Notes: generated from the letters alone by a model not told the origin. 64,000 nt of DNA from Pyrobaculum oguniense TE7 (GCA_000247545.1 CP003316.1:715233-779232), one strand, 5' to 3'; positions 44,289 to 53,626 are shown, counted from the first letter of the stretch. Numbers and translations: made by a program.

Positions 44289-44684
44289 GTGATCGTCGTG
44301 CCTCCGGCCATAGTAGTCGTCCCCTTGGCGTCAAAAGAGCAGGTGTATCAGACTATCTCATACGTGGCGTCAAAAGTTAGGCAGACCGGCGCTCCTGTCA
44401 GGCATGTCCACTCCGATGGGCCACTGTATCTAGAGTCCAGAAGCCTACGGGACGTTGTGGAGAGAGTTGACGTGTACATCGCCTCGGCTGTTGGCGACTT
44501 CGCCAACGTTCTCCCGGCGCAGGAGGAGCTCAAGGAGGGCTTCATAGAGAAACGCGGGTTTGTCCACGTTGTTCAGGGAGTGGCTGTGTTGTTCAAATAC
44601 AGAGTCGGAGGTGAGCCGCGGCTGGAGGAGGTGGTGATATATACAGTGGGGGCTCCCTACCGGGATTTTAAGTTTAACCTTTAA
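44289..44684 (+). CDS. unknown alpha/beta protein
   Basis: The 131-residue protein starts with a hydrophobic strand (IVVPPAIVVVPLAS) and a helix. VDVYIASAVGDFANVLPAQEELKEGF, HVVQGVAVLFKYRVGG and EEVVIYTVGAPYRDF follow. No family is recognised. It starts at GTG 44289, 5 bases after the surface-protein stop on the same strand, so it is probably cotranscribed. It has no signal peptide or cysteines. Confidence 0.55.
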   Translation: MIVVPPAIVVVPLASKEQVYQTISYVASKVRQTGAPVRHVHSDGPLYLESRSLRDVVERVDVYIASAVGDFANVLPAQEELKEGFIEKRGFVHVVQGVAVLFKYRVGGEPRLEEVVIYTVGAPYRDFKFNL

Positions 44685-44707
44685 ATATGAGTACATAGAC
44701 GCCCTAG

Positions 44708-45034
44708 ATGTCGCTTATTTCGCTTGACGACTTCAAGCGCGTGGAGCTACGGATTGGAAAAGTGGTAGAAGCTTCACGTGTGGAGGGCTCGAAGAAGCTT
44801 ATCAAGTTGCTGATTGACCTAGGCAACGAGAAGAGGCAAGTCTTGGCCGGCCTTGCGGAGTATTACAAGCCCGAGGATTTTGTTGGAAAGTACGTCGTGG
44901 TAGTCGTGAACCTCCAGCCTAAGAAGATGATGGGTCTTGAGAGTCAGGGGATGATCCTCGCTACATGCGAGAAACCTGTTCTCCTCACAATTGAGAAGGG
45001 CGGAGATGAACATGTGGGGGAACGGGTCTGTTAA
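44708..45034 (+). CDS. metG2: stand-alone tRNA-binding domain (MetRS beta subunit type)
   Basis: The 108-residue OB-fold protein of the Trbp111/EMAP family has FKRVELRIGKVVEASRVEGS, KLLIDLGNEKRQVLAGLAEYY, VVVVVNLQPKKMMGLESQGMIL and CEKPVLLT. In many bacteria this domain is fused to the C-terminus of MetRS. Here it is a separate gene 1.4 kb upstream of metG, whose product lacks it, so it probably acts as the MetRS beta subunit. ATG 44708 follows a CTTTAAATA box at 44679-44687. It overlaps uppS by 29 bases. Confidence 0.88.
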   Translation: MSLISLDDFKRVELRIGKVVEASRVEGSKKLIKLLIDLGNEKRQVLAGLAEYYKPEDFVGKYVVVVVNLQPKKMMGLESQGMILATCEKPVLLTIEKGGDEHVGERVC

Positions 45035-45728
45035 AGTCCCGCGGCACATCGCGGTCATCCCCGACGGGAATAGGCGCTACGCCAAGAAGGTTGGCTTGGA
45101 CTTCTACCACGCCTACAAGAGGGGGGTGGAGAAGGTGCGGAGCTTCCTCACCTGGGCGCTTGAGTTTGGCGAGATTAAAAACGTGACTTTCTACGCCCTG
45201 TCCACGGAAAACCTCCAGAGGAGCAGGGTGGAGCTTGAAATCCTTTTCCGCATATTCGAGGAGGAGTTCAAGAAGACGATTGAAGACCCCCTCATCCACG
45301 AGAACAAGGTGAGAATTAGGTTCATCGGCGACAGATCTATCATACCGGGTAGACTCGTGAAGCTTATGGAAGAGCTTGAGTCTGCTACGAGTAGTTACTC
45401 AGAACGCCACCTCACCTTTGCATTGGGATATGGGGGGAGGGCAGAAATAGTCCGGTGCGTGAAGCGCATCATCTCAGGGGAGGTGAAGCTGGCGGAGATC
45501 AATGAGGAGTCGCTATTCCAGTGCCTAGATACGAGAGACTTGCCAAACCCGGAGCCAGATGTCGTCATCAGGACGGGTGGGGAGAAGAGGCTGAGCAACT
45601 TCCTCCTCTACCAGACGGCTTATTCCGAGCTGATTTTTCTAGACAAGCTCTGGCCGGAGATCGAGAGGGAGGATCTCCTATACGTGGTGGAGGAGTATTC
45701 GAGAAGGCAGAGGAGGTTCGGTAAATAG
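45006..45728 (+). CDS. uppS: cis-prenyltransferase (undecaprenyl diphosphate synthase family)
   Basis: The 240-residue enzyme elongates isoprenoid diphosphates in cis to make the archaeal lipid glycan carrier. The active-site opening is HIAVIPDGNRRYAKK (Asp/Gly/Asn/Arg). NVTFYALSTENLQRS follows, then the C-terminal PDVVIRTGGEKRLSNFLLYQTAYSELIFLDKLWPE with RTGGE and ELIF motifs. It starts at ATG 45006 or ATG 45012 within the trbp gene, a purine-rich stretch ahead. It sits inside the split MetRS cluster. The product length class (C45-C60) cannot be told from sequence. Confidence 0.93.
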   Translation: MNMWGNGSVKVPRHIAVIPDGNRRYAKKVGLDFYHAYKRGVEKVRSFLTWALEFGEIKNVTFYALSTENLQRSRVELEILFRIFEEEFKKTIEDPLIHENKVRIRFIGDRSIIPGRLVKLMEELESATSSYSERHLTFALGYGGRAEIVRCVKRIISGEVKLAEINEESLFQCLDTRDLPNPEPDVVIRTGGEKRLSNFLLYQTAYSELIFLDKLWPEIEREDLLYVVEEYSRRQRRFGK

Positions 45729-45730
45729 CA

Positions 45731-46354
45731 ATGGCTGACTTCGCCGGGCTCGCCGGCGTCTTCCTAGCAGTGTTTATATCCCACTTCATCCCGTTTATCC
45801 CCCTCCCCGGGTATTTAGCGGCGATTGAGTATGCATCTCTACATAGAGACTTGGTCACCTTGTTTCTAACCGCCGTCGTTACGGCGCTTGCGGCGTCGCT
45901 CGGGAAGCTGGTGGTATTTGCTTACGGCTACGGAATAGGTAAGGCCGTAGCCGGCAAGGAGCTGGAATACGCCAAGAGACTTTTCCAGAAGATTTCAAAA
46001 TTCGGGATTGACGTGGCGGTGTTTGTATTCGCCATCTCCCCCCTTGCCGACGATGTTTTGTACATACCGCTCGGCGCAGCCGGGTACGACATAAGGAGAT
46101 TCTTCCTGGCGGTTTTCGCCGGCAAGTTCGTCCTTGCCTCCATAATCGTGGCCTTGGGGAGAGCGGTTTCAGCCGCAGTAGAAGCGGTGGTGGGCGACAC
46201 GCTACTGTCTGTAGTGGTGATGGCGGCAATAACCGTGGCTTTTACTGTGCTAGTTCTAAGAGTAAAGTGGTCGGAGGTGCTCAGTGCATATGAAGAAGGT
46301 GGCGCAAGGAGGGCTGCAGTTGCGCTTTTAAGGTCGATGTTTAGGAGAGGGTAG
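45731..46354 (+). CDS. DedA/VTT-domain membrane protein
   Basis: The 207-residue polytopic protein has about five membrane helices, including [44 protein letters not shown] and [23 protein letters not shown]. The last shows the VTT-type re-entrant motif. [21 protein letters not shown] helix follows. Family members are implicated in lipid flipping. It starts 2 bases after uppS, and together with a polyprenyl synthase it may support recycling of the lipid carrier. It is followed by the metG promoter. Confidence 0.8.
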   Translation: MADFAGLAGVFLAVFISHFIPFIPLPGYLAAIEYASLHRDLVTLFLTAVVTALAASLGKLVVFAYGYGIGKAVAGKELEYAKRLFQKISKFGIDVAVFVFAISPLADDVLYIPLGAAGYDIRRFFLAVFAGKFVLASIIVALGRAVSAAVEAVVGDTLLSVVVMAAITVAFTVLVLRVKWSEVLSAYEEGGARRAAVALLRSMFRRG

Positions 46355-46377
46355 CCCGATCCGCACCTTCGGTTAAA

Positions 46378-46386
46378 GTTATAAAT
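46378..46386 (+). promoter_or_regulatory. TATA-like box of metG
   Basis: TTATAAATA is centred ~23 bases before GTG 46405 and overlaps the upstream in-frame ATG at 46387, which favours GTG 46405 as the true start. Confidence 0.5.
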
Positions 46387-46404
46387 ATGAGCGAGCCACG
46401 AGGC

Positions 46405-48117
46405 GTGGCGAAGTACGTCGTAGGGTCGGCGTGGCCGTACGTGCAGACTGTGCCCCACCTGGGCAACATGATAGGCTCCGTCCTCTCGGCCGACGTATAC
46501 GCCAGATACCTAAGGCTTAGGGGTCACGAGGTGGTGTTTGTATCCGGCTCCGACATGCACGGCACGCCGATAGAGGTAGAGGCGATCCAGCTAGGGGTGG
46601 ATCCCGCAGACTACGCGTTGAAGATGCACCAAATCGTGGCGGAGCTCTTCAGGAGGTGGGACATCTCCTTCGACCTCTACACCCACACCCACTCCGAGAC
46701 GCACATTAAGTTTGTCCAGGACTTCTTCGCTAGGGTGTACGAAAACGGCTTTATCTTTACGAGAGACGATGAGGTGCCATACTGCCCCCGGGACAAGATA
46801 TACCTCCCCGACAGGTTTGTAATTGGGAAGTGCCCATACTGCGGCTACGAGAGGGCTAGGGGGGACCAGTGCGAGAACTGCGGCCGCCTCCTAGACCCGA
46901 AGCAACTTATAGAGCCCCGGTGTGCCGTCTGCGGGTCGAAGCCCGAGTGGAGAGTCACGAGGCACTGGTACCTAGACTTGAGGAGGCTGGAGGACAGGAT
47001 TAGGAAGTACGTCGAGGGGAACCCTCACTTGCCCCTAAACGCCAAGGAGATGTCTCTCGCCATGTTGAAGGAGGGGCTGAGACCCAGGGCGATTACTAGG
47101 GACAACAAGTGGGGGATACCGGCGCCGTTCCCCGGCGCAGAGGGGAAGACCATATACGTCTGGTTCGAGGCGGTGTTGGGGTATATATCGGCGGTGGTTG
47201 AGTATTTCAGGAAGCTGGGTAGAGAGGAGGAGTGGAAGCGCTTCTGGCTCGATCAGGAGACCAAGGTGGTGTTCTTCGTGGGGAAGGACAACGTGCCGTT
47301 CCACGTAATTATCCTCCCCGCCCTGCTAATGGCAAGCGGGGAGAACTACGTCATGCCAACCACCACGGCCTCGACGGAATATCTACTATACGAGGGGGAC
47401 AAGTTCTCCAAGAGCAGGAGGTGGGGCATCTGGATAGACGAGGCGCTCCACCTACTGCCCACCGACTACTGGCGCTTCGTCTTGGTGTACATACGGCCGG
47501 AGAACAGAGACACAAGCTTCACCTGGCAGACGGCGCTTGAGGTAATAAACAAGGTGCTTAACGACGACGTGGGGAACTACGCCAACAGAGTACTCACCTT
47601 CATCAAGTCGAGGATGAGCGGCGCCGTGCCTCCCCCCGGCAAGCCCTCGCCGGAGGACGAGGAGTTTATCTCAAAGGTGGCTCAGCTGTTTCAAAAGGCG
47701 GAGGCCCACTACGACGCCATTGAGCTCAAAGACGCGGTGCACACAGTTGTGGAGATCGCGAGGGAGGGGAACAAATACCTCAACGCCAGGGCGCCGTGGG
47801 AATTGGCGAAGAAGGACGCAGAGGCGGCCAACACGGTTTTGTACCGCGCCTTCTGGTCCCTGAAATACCTAGCCGCCGGCCTCGCACCTGTAGTGCCAAG
47901 AAGTGCAGAGGCGTTGTGGGCCATGATGGGCATATCCACACCGTTGACGTGGGAAGAGGCCAAGAAACCGCCGACGCCCGGGGCGCAACTCGGCGAGGTG
48001 AAGCCTATATTCCGCAAAATAACAGAGCAGGAAGTGAAGGCCCTCTTGGCCAAGCTGGAGGAGCTCAGAGCCCAGAAATACTCCAGGAAGTACCCCTGGG
48101 AACAGGTACTCCTCTAG
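46405..48117 (+). CDS. metG: methionyl-tRNA synthetase catalytic subunit
   Basis: The 570-residue class I synthetase has the HIGH-equivalent [14 protein letters not shown] and a two-knuckle zinc domain [19 protein letters not shown] plus [15 protein letters not shown] is represented by FSKSRRWG, and [11 protein letters not shown] is conserved. The anticodon-binding helical domain is present, but the C-terminal tRNA-binding domain is not; it is encoded separately at 44708. GTG 46405 gives [13 protein letters not shown], a family-like N-terminus; ATG 46387 would add six residues. It overlaps PaREP1 by 4 bases convergently. Confidence 0.94.
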   Translation: MAKYVVGSAWPYVQTVPHLGNMIGSVLSADVYARYLRLRGHEVVFVSGSDMHGTPIEVEAIQLGVDPADYALKMHQIVAELFRRWDISFDLYTHTHSETHIKFVQDFFARVYENGFIFTRDDEVPYCPRDKIYLPDRFVIGKCPYCGYERARGDQCENCGRLLDPKQLIEPRCAVCGSKPEWRVTRHWYLDLRRLEDRIRKYVEGNPHLPLNAKEMSLAMLKEGLRPRAITRDNKWGIPAPFPGAEGKTIYVWFEAVLGYISAVVEYFRKLGREEEWKRFWLDQETKVVFFVGKDNVPFHVIILPALLMASGENYVMPTTTASTEYLLYEGDKFSKSRRWGIWIDEALHLLPTDYWRFVLVYIRPENRDTSFTWQTALEVINKVLNDDVGNYANRVLTFIKSRMSGAVPPPGKPSPEDEEFISKVAQLFQKAEAHYDAIELKDAVHTVVEIAREGNKYLNARAPWELAKKDAEAANTVLYRAFWSLKYLAAGLAPVVPRSAEALWAMMGISTPLTWEEAKKPPTPGAQLGEVKPIFRKITEQEVKALLAKLEELRAQKYSRKYPWEQVLL

Positions 48118-48611
48118 TTCTGCTGGAGGAGTTGCAGTACTTGATCTACGAGCTTCCTAATATCGTCAATTACGTATTCCAAGCTTGGATATCTGCTGAA
48201 GACCCCAGCCTCGTCGAGGCCGTTGTATTGAAATTCGTGCAGGTTTAAAGCGATATTCGTTAAGTCCGACAACGGCTTCCCGGTGAGTTGCTCAAGCACT
48301 TTCGCCACGGCGAGCATGTAGCCGGTGGGCATAAAGGCAATTAGGAAATCGGATAAGCTCACCTTCTTGCCGTCTCTCGTCCTCCGCACCCCCCTAAACT
48401 TTTTTGCCAGTTCCTCTTTGTAGTCGGCCGCCATGGCTGCTAACAACGCCTTCCAAGCTTGAAACGCCTTGCCAGCCGCGTTTCTATAAAGCCCAGCCTC
48501 CAAGAACTTCAACGCCAACTCGGCCTCGTACCTGGCTTCGAGGAGACGGCCCTTCTTGTAATCGCTAAGATTTTTCCAAGGCTTGCTGAACCTCAGAGAG
48601 GGTGACCCCAT
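48114..48611 (-). CDS. PaREP1-family protein
   Basis: The 165-residue, mostly helical protein has [40 protein letters not shown], typical in my recollection of PaREP1 (a repeated crenarchaeal family with a HEPN-like helical core). It ends in a coil ([14 protein letters not shown]). It has no RX4-6H pair in the classical HEPN position, so ribonuclease activity is doubtful. ATG 48611 lies ~27 bases from a TATATAAG box at about 48636-48645, inside the tail of the methylthiotransferase gene. Function of the family is unknown. Confidence 0.75.
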   Translation of the reverse strand: MGSPSLRFSKPWKNLSDYKKGRLLEARYEAELALKFLEAGLYRNAAGKAFQAWKALLAAMAADYKEELAKKFRGVRRTRDGKKVSLSDFLIAFMPTGYMLAVAKVLEQLTGKPLSDLTNIALNLHEFQYNGLDEAGVFSRYPSLEYVIDDIRKLVDQVLQLLQQN

Positions 48612-48640
48612 GTAACAATCGATAGGCCAGCTTATATATC

Positions 48641-49891
48641 CTACTCTACAATGTCGCCGTAGAGGTAGACTGCGCCAGCTGCGACTATCTGGACTTCTCT
48701 GTACTGGCCAATGAGGCCGTCGCCGCGGCCCCTTTTCACCACCACCTGTCTGTAGTCGCTTGCGCGGCCGACAACCAACCCGTGGTCAACCTCGTCGATT
48801 AAGACGACGTCGCGGCTCCCCACACGCAGGCCGTTTCTCAGACGGGCCACTCTAAGAGAGACCTCACTCAGGATTTTGCTCCTCCTCTTCTTCTCCGCGT
48901 CGGGGACTTGTCTAGGCATGACAGCGGCCTCTGTGAAGGGCCTCGGGCTAAACCTAGCCACGTGCACCTTGTCCAGCTGGAGCTCCTCCACCAGCTTCAC
49001 CGACTCCCAGAAGTCGTCCTCAGCCTCGCCGGGGAAGCCGACTATGATATCGGTGGCGACAAAGGCGAACTCTCCCAGCGTCTTCCTAATCTTCCTCACA
49101 AGCTCCCTATACTCGTCAACGGTGTATCTCCGCCCCATCGCTCTAAGCACCTTATCGCTTCCGGACTGCACCGGGAGGTGGAAGTATCGGTACACCCGGC
49201 GGTCGCCCTTAACAATGTCGAGGAGACGGTCTGCAAACCTCGCAAATACCCAAGGCTCCGACATGCCTATCCTAACCCTGTACTCTCCCTCCACCTCCCT
49301 CAATATTCGCTCCAGGAGATCCGGCAGGCTCCAGCCGGGCCTCCACCTCATGTCGAAACCGTAGGTAATGACGTCTTGACCTGTCAGGTAGATCTCCTTT
49401 GCCCCCCTCGCCACGGCCTCCTTCACGTGGCGCACCACGTCGTCGGGGTTGGCGCTCTTGACGTAGCCGGCGCCACCCCGCGTGTACTTGGTAGCGCAGA
49501 AGGTGCAGTTGCCGAGGCAGCCGACCTGTAGCGGCACCGTGTAAATGACGCCGCCCTCGTACCTGGGCAGTACCTTCATCTCCCTCTTCTGTCCACCCTC
49601 CACCTCAGAGGGGTATAACAGACGCGCGTTGGGCGCGGCGGATTTAATCGTGTACGGCCTCAGCTTGGCGAGACAACCCGCCACCACAACCTCCTTGCGT
49701 AGACCCGCAAGCTCCCTTATTCTTGCAAGCTGGCGAACCTCACCGTCTTCCCTCACCGCGCATGTATAGATCATCACCACGTCGGCATCCTCGGGCCTTT
49801 CCACAGCCACAAGCCCCAGTCTCTGTCTGATGATCTCCGCGTCGGCCTTAGCCAGCCAACAACCATAAGTCTCTATATAGGCCCTTGCCAC
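48641..49891 (-). CDS. tRNA-t6A37 methylthiotransferase (MtaB/CDKAL1 type)
   Basis: The 416-residue radical-SAM protein has an N-terminal UPF0004 domain with the cluster cysteines in ETYGCWLAKAD, YTCAVREDGEVRQL and GCLAKLRPY. The radical SAM core CTFCATKYTRGG is at about residue 128-142. A C-terminal TRAM-like domain (SRDVVLIDEVDHGLVVGR) binds RNA. It adds methylthio groups to t6A in ANN-decoding tRNAs. Sua5, the t6A-making enzyme, is also in this window. The length is normal for the archaeal form. Confidence 0.92.
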   Translation of the reverse strand: MARAYIETYGCWLAKADAEIIRQRLGLVAVERPEDADVVMIYTCAVREDGEVRQLARIRELAGLRKEVVVAGCLAKLRPYTIKSAAPNARLLYPSEVEGGQKREMKVLPRYEGGVIYTVPLQVGCLGNCTFCATKYTRGGAGYVKSANPDDVVRHVKEAVARGAKEIYLTGQDVITYGFDMRWRPGWSLPDLLERILREVEGEYRVRIGMSEPWVFARFADRLLDIVKGDRRVYRYFHLPVQSGSDKVLRAMGRRYTVDEYRELVRKIRKTLGEFAFVATDIIVGFPGEAEDDFWESVKLVEELQLDKVHVARFSPRPFTEAAVMPRQVPDAEKKRRSKILSEVSLRVARLRNGLRVGSRDVVLIDEVDHGLVVGRASDYRQVVVKRGRGDGLIGQYREVQIVAAGAVYLYGDIVE

Positions 49892-49911
49892 AACTTAAGG
49901 CCGACCTGAAT

Positions 49912-50214
49912 TTAAATCTGGTGCTGGGGACAGAGCCTGGTCTTGTACACCGCGTAGGAGACCTCTCCAGTTTCGAAATTCCGCGTCTCATCGATCTCCA
50001 TGGAGCAACCGCAACTTGGGGTGATGTAGATACGCCTAACAGAGGAGGAGGGCGTGTCGGAAATTTTACGCGCTTTTATTTCGCCGCTGTCTACGGTGAA
50101 AATTGCGACCTCGCCCCTCTTAACTACGTTGCCCCACTTCTGCAACGCGTTTATAATCTCCTCTGGCAGGACTCCCTCGAAGATGTAGCTTTTTCCGCGA
50201 ATAACTTTTTGCAT
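49912..50214 (-). CDS. unknown small protein with a CGC and CPQH motif
   Basis: The 100-residue protein is beta-rich (KSYIFEGVLPEEI, GEVAIFTVDSGEIKA). It ends with cysteines in SCGCSMEID and LCPQHQI that could bind a metal ion. It starts at ATG 50214; a TTTATAAGT sequence lies only ~6 bases before it, so the promoter/start relation is unclear. It is divergent from the DHPS-like gene. The family is not recognised. Confidence 0.55.
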   Translation of the reverse strand: MQKVIRGKSYIFEGVLPEEIINALQKWGNVVKRGEVAIFTVDSGEIKARKISDTPSSSVRRIYITPSCGCSMEIDETRNFETGEVSYAVYKTRLCPQHQI

Positions 50215-50276
50215 ACTTATAAAACATGCAGAGTATTAAAACGTTAAATCAATAAAAACCCCAAAACGGCGAGTGG

Positions 50277-51179
50277 GTGGTGATCAGGGGATATCTCGGT
50301 AGCCTACCAGTTGGTGACGACTTGCCGGCAAGGGTGATGGCCGTAATAAACCTGTCACCTGAGTCCTTCTACAAAGGGTCAGTTGCGGACGAAGACCCCG
50401 TAGAAAGGGCGCTATTCCTCGAGAGGCACGCGGACGTGATCGACGTGGGGGCAATGTCCACAGCGCCGTACCTAGAGACTTGGGTCCCCCCAGAAAAGGA
50501 GCTAGAGAGGCTCAAGAAGGCACTGCCAGAGATCGTGAAGTCGGTAAAAATCCCAGTAAGCGTCGACACTTACAGGCCCCAGGTGGCTGAATACGCCCTT
50601 AAGGTTGGCGCTTCTATTATAAACGACGTGACCGGCGGGAAGCTCTATCCAGAGATGTGCAGAATCGTGGCGGACTACGGCGCCTCGGTGGTGCTGATGG
50701 CCAGGGAAAGAGAGCCGAGGCCTGGCGTGGACCCAATCACCCGGGTATTAGACGCCCTGCGGGACTCGATAACCCACTTCGAGAAATGCGGCGTCGATAG
50801 TGGCAGGATAGTGGTAGACCCAGGGGTTGGGTTCCCCACCCTCCCGCCAGGAGACCAGCCGTATGTAGTGAAGGGCGAGTACCGTCACGGCGACCCCCAG
50901 TGGCCTTGGTGGAAATGGGACTTGTACATATTATCGCGCCTCCCCAGCCTCCGCGTGTTGGGCAAACCCATACTAGTCGGCGTTTCTAGAAAGTCGTTTC
51001 TCCGTAAAATCGCCGGCGTTGCGACCCCCGACGAGGTCCTGCCGGCGTCACTTGCTGCGGAGGCCCTAGCGGTGTACAAAGGCGCCCATGTAATTAGGAC
51101 GCACAACCCCGCCGAGACTAGGCAAGTGGTAAGACTAGCCGAGACTCTGAGGTCAGTAGAACTCGGCAAAGAAGTCTAA
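50277..51179 (+). CDS. dihydropteroate synthase-like protein
   Basis: The 300-residue TIM-barrel protein is related to dihydropteroate synthase. Features are VMAVINLSPESFYKGS (DHPS motif 1), ADVIDVGAMSTAP, VSVDTYRPQVAEYALKVGASIINDVTGG and a C-terminal VGVSRKSFLRKIAG. The archaeal DHPS-like family works in tetrahydromethanopterin or folate-type pterin synthesis, though the condensation reaction in archaea is uncertain. GTG 50277 or 50280 follows an AATCAATAAAAACC box. The 3' end overlaps the hydrolase gene by 27 bases. Confidence 0.83.
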   Translation: MVIRGYLGSLPVGDDLPARVMAVINLSPESFYKGSVADEDPVERALFLERHADVIDVGAMSTAPYLETWVPPEKELERLKKALPEIVKSVKIPVSVDTYRPQVAEYALKVGASIINDVTGGKLYPEMCRIVADYGASVVLMAREREPRPGVDPITRVLDALRDSITHFEKCGVDSGRIVVDPGVGFPTLPPGDQPYVVKGEYRHGDPQWPWWKWDLYILSRLPSLRVLGKPILVGVSRKSFLRKIAGVATPDEVLPASLAAEALAVYKGAHVIRTHNPAETRQVVRLAETLRSVELGKEV

Positions 51180-51737
51180 CACCACTTTTACAAACTCTTC
51201 GGGCCTGTCCAAGTAGGCGGGGTGCCCAGCGTCTTTCAGGATGACGACTCTCGCCACGTCTTTTAGGAGCTCGGCGTTGGATGGTGGGGATATCTCATCC
51301 CTGTCGCCCCATATCGCCAATATCGGCGTCTTAACGCCGCGCAGTTTTTCAAGCAATTCCTCGGTGAGGCCTACGGGCCCCACCACCACGGCGGCCGCCG
51401 CCGGGTACCCCCTTGCCAGGTACCAGAGGACAACCTCCCCCGATGCGCTTGGACCCACAAGCGGAGGGGCGCCAAGGCCCAGGCGGTCGAGGACGCGGCG
51501 GAGAAACACAGCATACTCCGGCCGAGGCGCGCGGAACTTGTCGCTCTTACTCCTTATCCCGTACGGCATATCCACAGCGTAGACCGAGTAGCGCTGGGCC
51601 AGCCTAGCGAAGATGCCGCTCTCGACCCAAGTGTCTGCATTAAAAGACCAGCCGTGAAGCATCACAAGCGGCTTCCCGGAGCCGCCGTGTATATATCGGA
51701 CTCTCCTCCCCTCTACGTCGATTTGCGCCTCGCCCAT
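51153..51737 (-). CDS. alpha/beta-hydrolase
   Basis: The 194-residue hydrolase has VMLHGWSFNADTW (oxyanion region), a nucleophile elbow GPSASGEV, acidic GDRDEIS and catalytic His in AGHPAYLDRPE. The protein is compact, without a large lid. The substrate is unknown; esterase or C-C hydrolase activity is possible. It starts at ATG 51737. Confidence 0.82.
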   Translation of the reverse strand: MGEAQIDVEGRRVRYIHGGSGKPLVMLHGWSFNADTWVESGIFARLAQRYSVYAVDMPYGIRSKSDKFRAPRPEYAVFLRRVLDRLGLGAPPLVGPSASGEVVLWYLARGYPAAAAVVVGPVGLTEELLEKLRGVKTPILAIWGDRDEISPPSNAELLKDVARVVILKDAGHPAYLDRPEEFVKVVLDFFAEFY

Positions 51738-51766
51738 GTACCTTAGCCCAGGGCGTTTTAAAATAA

Positions 51767-52300
51767 TTACGCCGTGTGTTCCCCAGTACGGCTCCGCATC
51801 AACGAGAAGTTCTCGCTCTCCCGGATCACCGAGACGCCTGACCGAGAAGGAAACATCTCAATCCACACCACCTTGTCCGGCTTTGTGAGGTTAACCTTCC
51901 TGTTCACAGCCTTAGCCACGTACTCGATGACCGCCGACCTGTCGTACTTCACTCCCCTCTTCTTTAGCTCAATCTTAAACGTCTCCTCCGGCAATATATA
52001 GCGCTCCGCAAGCTCTCCGACGACCTTCTGCAACTCGTCTAGGTCAGTCTTGACCACCACCATGATGGGAGTAGCCCTCAGCACGTAGCGCGGTATGTAG
52101 TAGTTGCTACTCACTAGGTCTATCAATAGCTTTACAAACTCCACGGGGTCGCCCTCCACCTTCGCGGTCAGCAACCCGTCAAAGCCGGTAAACCAGATCT
52201 CTTCCACCCTCCTCCCCACTATGTCTCCAATTCTATACATCTCCTCCATACACAGCCTCTCCAGCCTCCAGCCCGTCGCCACTACTAAGTTCCAGCTCAC
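51767..52300 (-). CDS. THUMP-domain RNA-binding protein
   Basis: The 177-residue protein is an N-terminal alpha/beta segment followed by a THUMP module (RYVLRATPIMVVVKTD, ETFKIELKKRGVKYDRSAVIEYVAKAVNRKVNLTKPDKVVWIEMFPS). There is no catalytic domain. Stand-alone THUMP proteins such as Tan1 assist acetylation of tRNA, which is a plausible role. GTG 52300 lies ~25 bases from a minus-strand TATAAATA box at ~52319-52328. It sits at the edge of the TnpB relic. Confidence 0.8.
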   Translation of the reverse strand: MSWNLVVATGWRLERLCMEEMYRIGDIVGRRVEEIWFTGFDGLLTAKVEGDPVEFVKLLIDLVSSNYYIPRYVLRATPIMVVVKTDLDELQKVVGELAERYILPEETFKIELKKRGVKYDRSAVIEYVAKAVNRKVNLTKPDKVVWIEMFPSRSGVSVIRESENFSLMRSRTGEHTA

Positions 52301-52356
52301 AGAAGCGCCGAAGTTTGTTTATTTATATTTCGCGTTCGGCGAAGGAGATGCCAAGT

Positions 52357-52371
52357 GTTGACGTCCTCAAC
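52357..52371. repeat. short hairpin at the end of a TnpB relic
   Basis: GTTGACGTCCTCAAC forms a 5-bp stem with a GGACG-type loop, directly after the relic TGA at 52372-52374. A hairpin at this position is typical of the right end of IS200/IS605-family elements and of the RNA that guides TnpB. Confidence 0.4.
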
Positions 52372-52860
52372 TCACGCCGCCCTCTTAAACTCCGCGGCTC
52401 TGATCAACTCAGGTAACTTTTCTCATATTAAGCCCGGCGCTCACCTCCCCGAGCAAAGGATCCCATGTCGTTGACTTAGCCGCCGTATACAGCTCTTTTG
52501 CGAGTGGCCCTCCAGCTACGTGGGGGGCGCGACGCCGTGATGTAACCAAGGGCTTGCGTGATGCATAATCTTCCATCGTATTCCCTAGGATCGGTCTCTG
52601 GACCCAGGGCATTTGGACAGAGACTGGACCCTCTTTGGTGCTACGATTTTCTGCACATAGGCTTTCGCCTCTTTCCTTACATATATGCGCTATCACTTGT
52701 TCTTAATTACCTAAAACGAATGTAATCGCTATACGAAATGTGCTCATTCTCCCCTTTCTCTACATATTTCTCCATGTCAATCTTCTCAGCCGGCCTCGTT
52801 GCAAGTTTTTCGATGTCAAGTGGATTCCCCCTCTTCCTCAGTACTCGCCACTACTGATCT
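52372..52860 (-). pseudogene. C-terminal relic of an IS605-type TnpB gene
   Basis: Read on the minus strand toward 52372, the sequence ends EKLPELIRAAEFKRAA then TGA, preceded by an in-frame TGA (52423-52425) where related elements would have a Gly codon. Another frame upstream shows TWDPLLGEVSAGL and, farther, SSLCPNALGP, which resembles the zinc-ribbon region of TnpB. Frameshifts separate these pieces, and the 5' part beyond ~52860 is unrecognisable. The open frame 52409-52696 is a piece of this relic. Identification is from remembered TnpB C-terminal patterns. Confidence 0.5.
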
Positions 52861-53038
52861 CCTCAGCGGTTTCTTATAAGTCAATACGTCTATTCTCTTG
52901 GACTTCTCTTCCACTACTTATCCGAGGCGCTTGGAGTATGAATTTCTTTTCTAGCTAAGCACTCTCTATATCCTTTGCAAGTCGTTCTTGACGGACGTGG
53001 CGCCTATATCATGGATCCTCACATGACCTCAGTAGTTG
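52861..53038. other. unrecognised sequence beside the TnpB relic
   Basis: About 180 bases contain several stops in all frames. Minus-strand fragments such as RIDVLTYKKPLRRSVVAS look protein-like but are interrupted. It may be the eroded middle of the relic. Confidence 0.3.
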
Positions 53039-53626
53039 CTATATGCCGCTGGGCAGTGCGACTATGTTAGTGTAGGGATAGGCTATGTCTCTGAACTTGA
53101 CGTATTGTCTCTTTTCGGCATAGTGTAGGGGTATGGTTATCTTAGGCCTCAGAAGCATTACTGCCTCTGCGGCCTCCTCTGGAGTCATCACCGAGCCTCC
53201 GCCTATGGGCACAAAGAGGATGTCCACAGGACCCACAGACGACATCTCCTTTATGAGGTCTGTGTCGCCTGTGTGGTACAGCCTCACACTGCCGGCGTCG
53301 ACGACGTAGCCTACGCCCTCGCCTCTTGGGTGGATAGGCCGCCCTCCTTGGAGCTTTGTCACGTTGTAGGCGTCAGTCACGGCCACCCTGAAAGGCCCCA
53401 GGTCTAGGACCTCGCCTGGCCTCACTACACGGCCTCCGAAGGGGGAATAAAAGTCCGCAACTCCCCGGGGGAAATGATCCGGGTGGGAGTGAGTGTAGAG
53501 AAGGACATCGCACCTGTCAAGGCCCAGCGCATCAATACACAAGGTAACCCCTCCGTGTCTTATAGCCACGCCGGCGGCGCCGCCAGTCCTGCGGATCTCG
53601 ACGCCTCTGAACTGAAGCCTTAGCAT
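53039..53626 (-). CDS. metallo-beta-lactamase-fold hydrolase
   Basis: The 195-residue protein has THSHPDHF at 45-52 (HxHxDH zinc motif), TGDTDLIKE (bridging Asp) and PLHYAEKRQY as the last histidine. It is a compact UlaG/MBL-type fold. Substrate unknown. It overlaps hypE by 7 bases on the same strand, so it is probably cotranscribed with hydrogenase maturation genes, which may or may not reflect a shared function. Confidence 0.82.
   Translation of the reverse strand: MLRLQFRGVEIRRTGGAAGVAIRHGGVTLCIDALGLDRCDVLLYTHSHPDHFPRGVADFYSPFGGRVVRPGEVLDLGPFRVAVTDAYNVTKLQGGRPIHPRGEGVGYVVDAGSVRLYHTGDTDLIKEMSSVGPVDILFVPIGGGSVMTPEEAAEAVMLLRPKITIPLHYAEKRQYVKFRDIAYPYTNIVALPSGI

Noticed and set aside
52740-52958. 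Plus-strand 72-codon open frame as a membrane protein
   Set aside because: Hydrophobic composition reflects the antisense of relic sequence; there is no promoter and no family resemblance.
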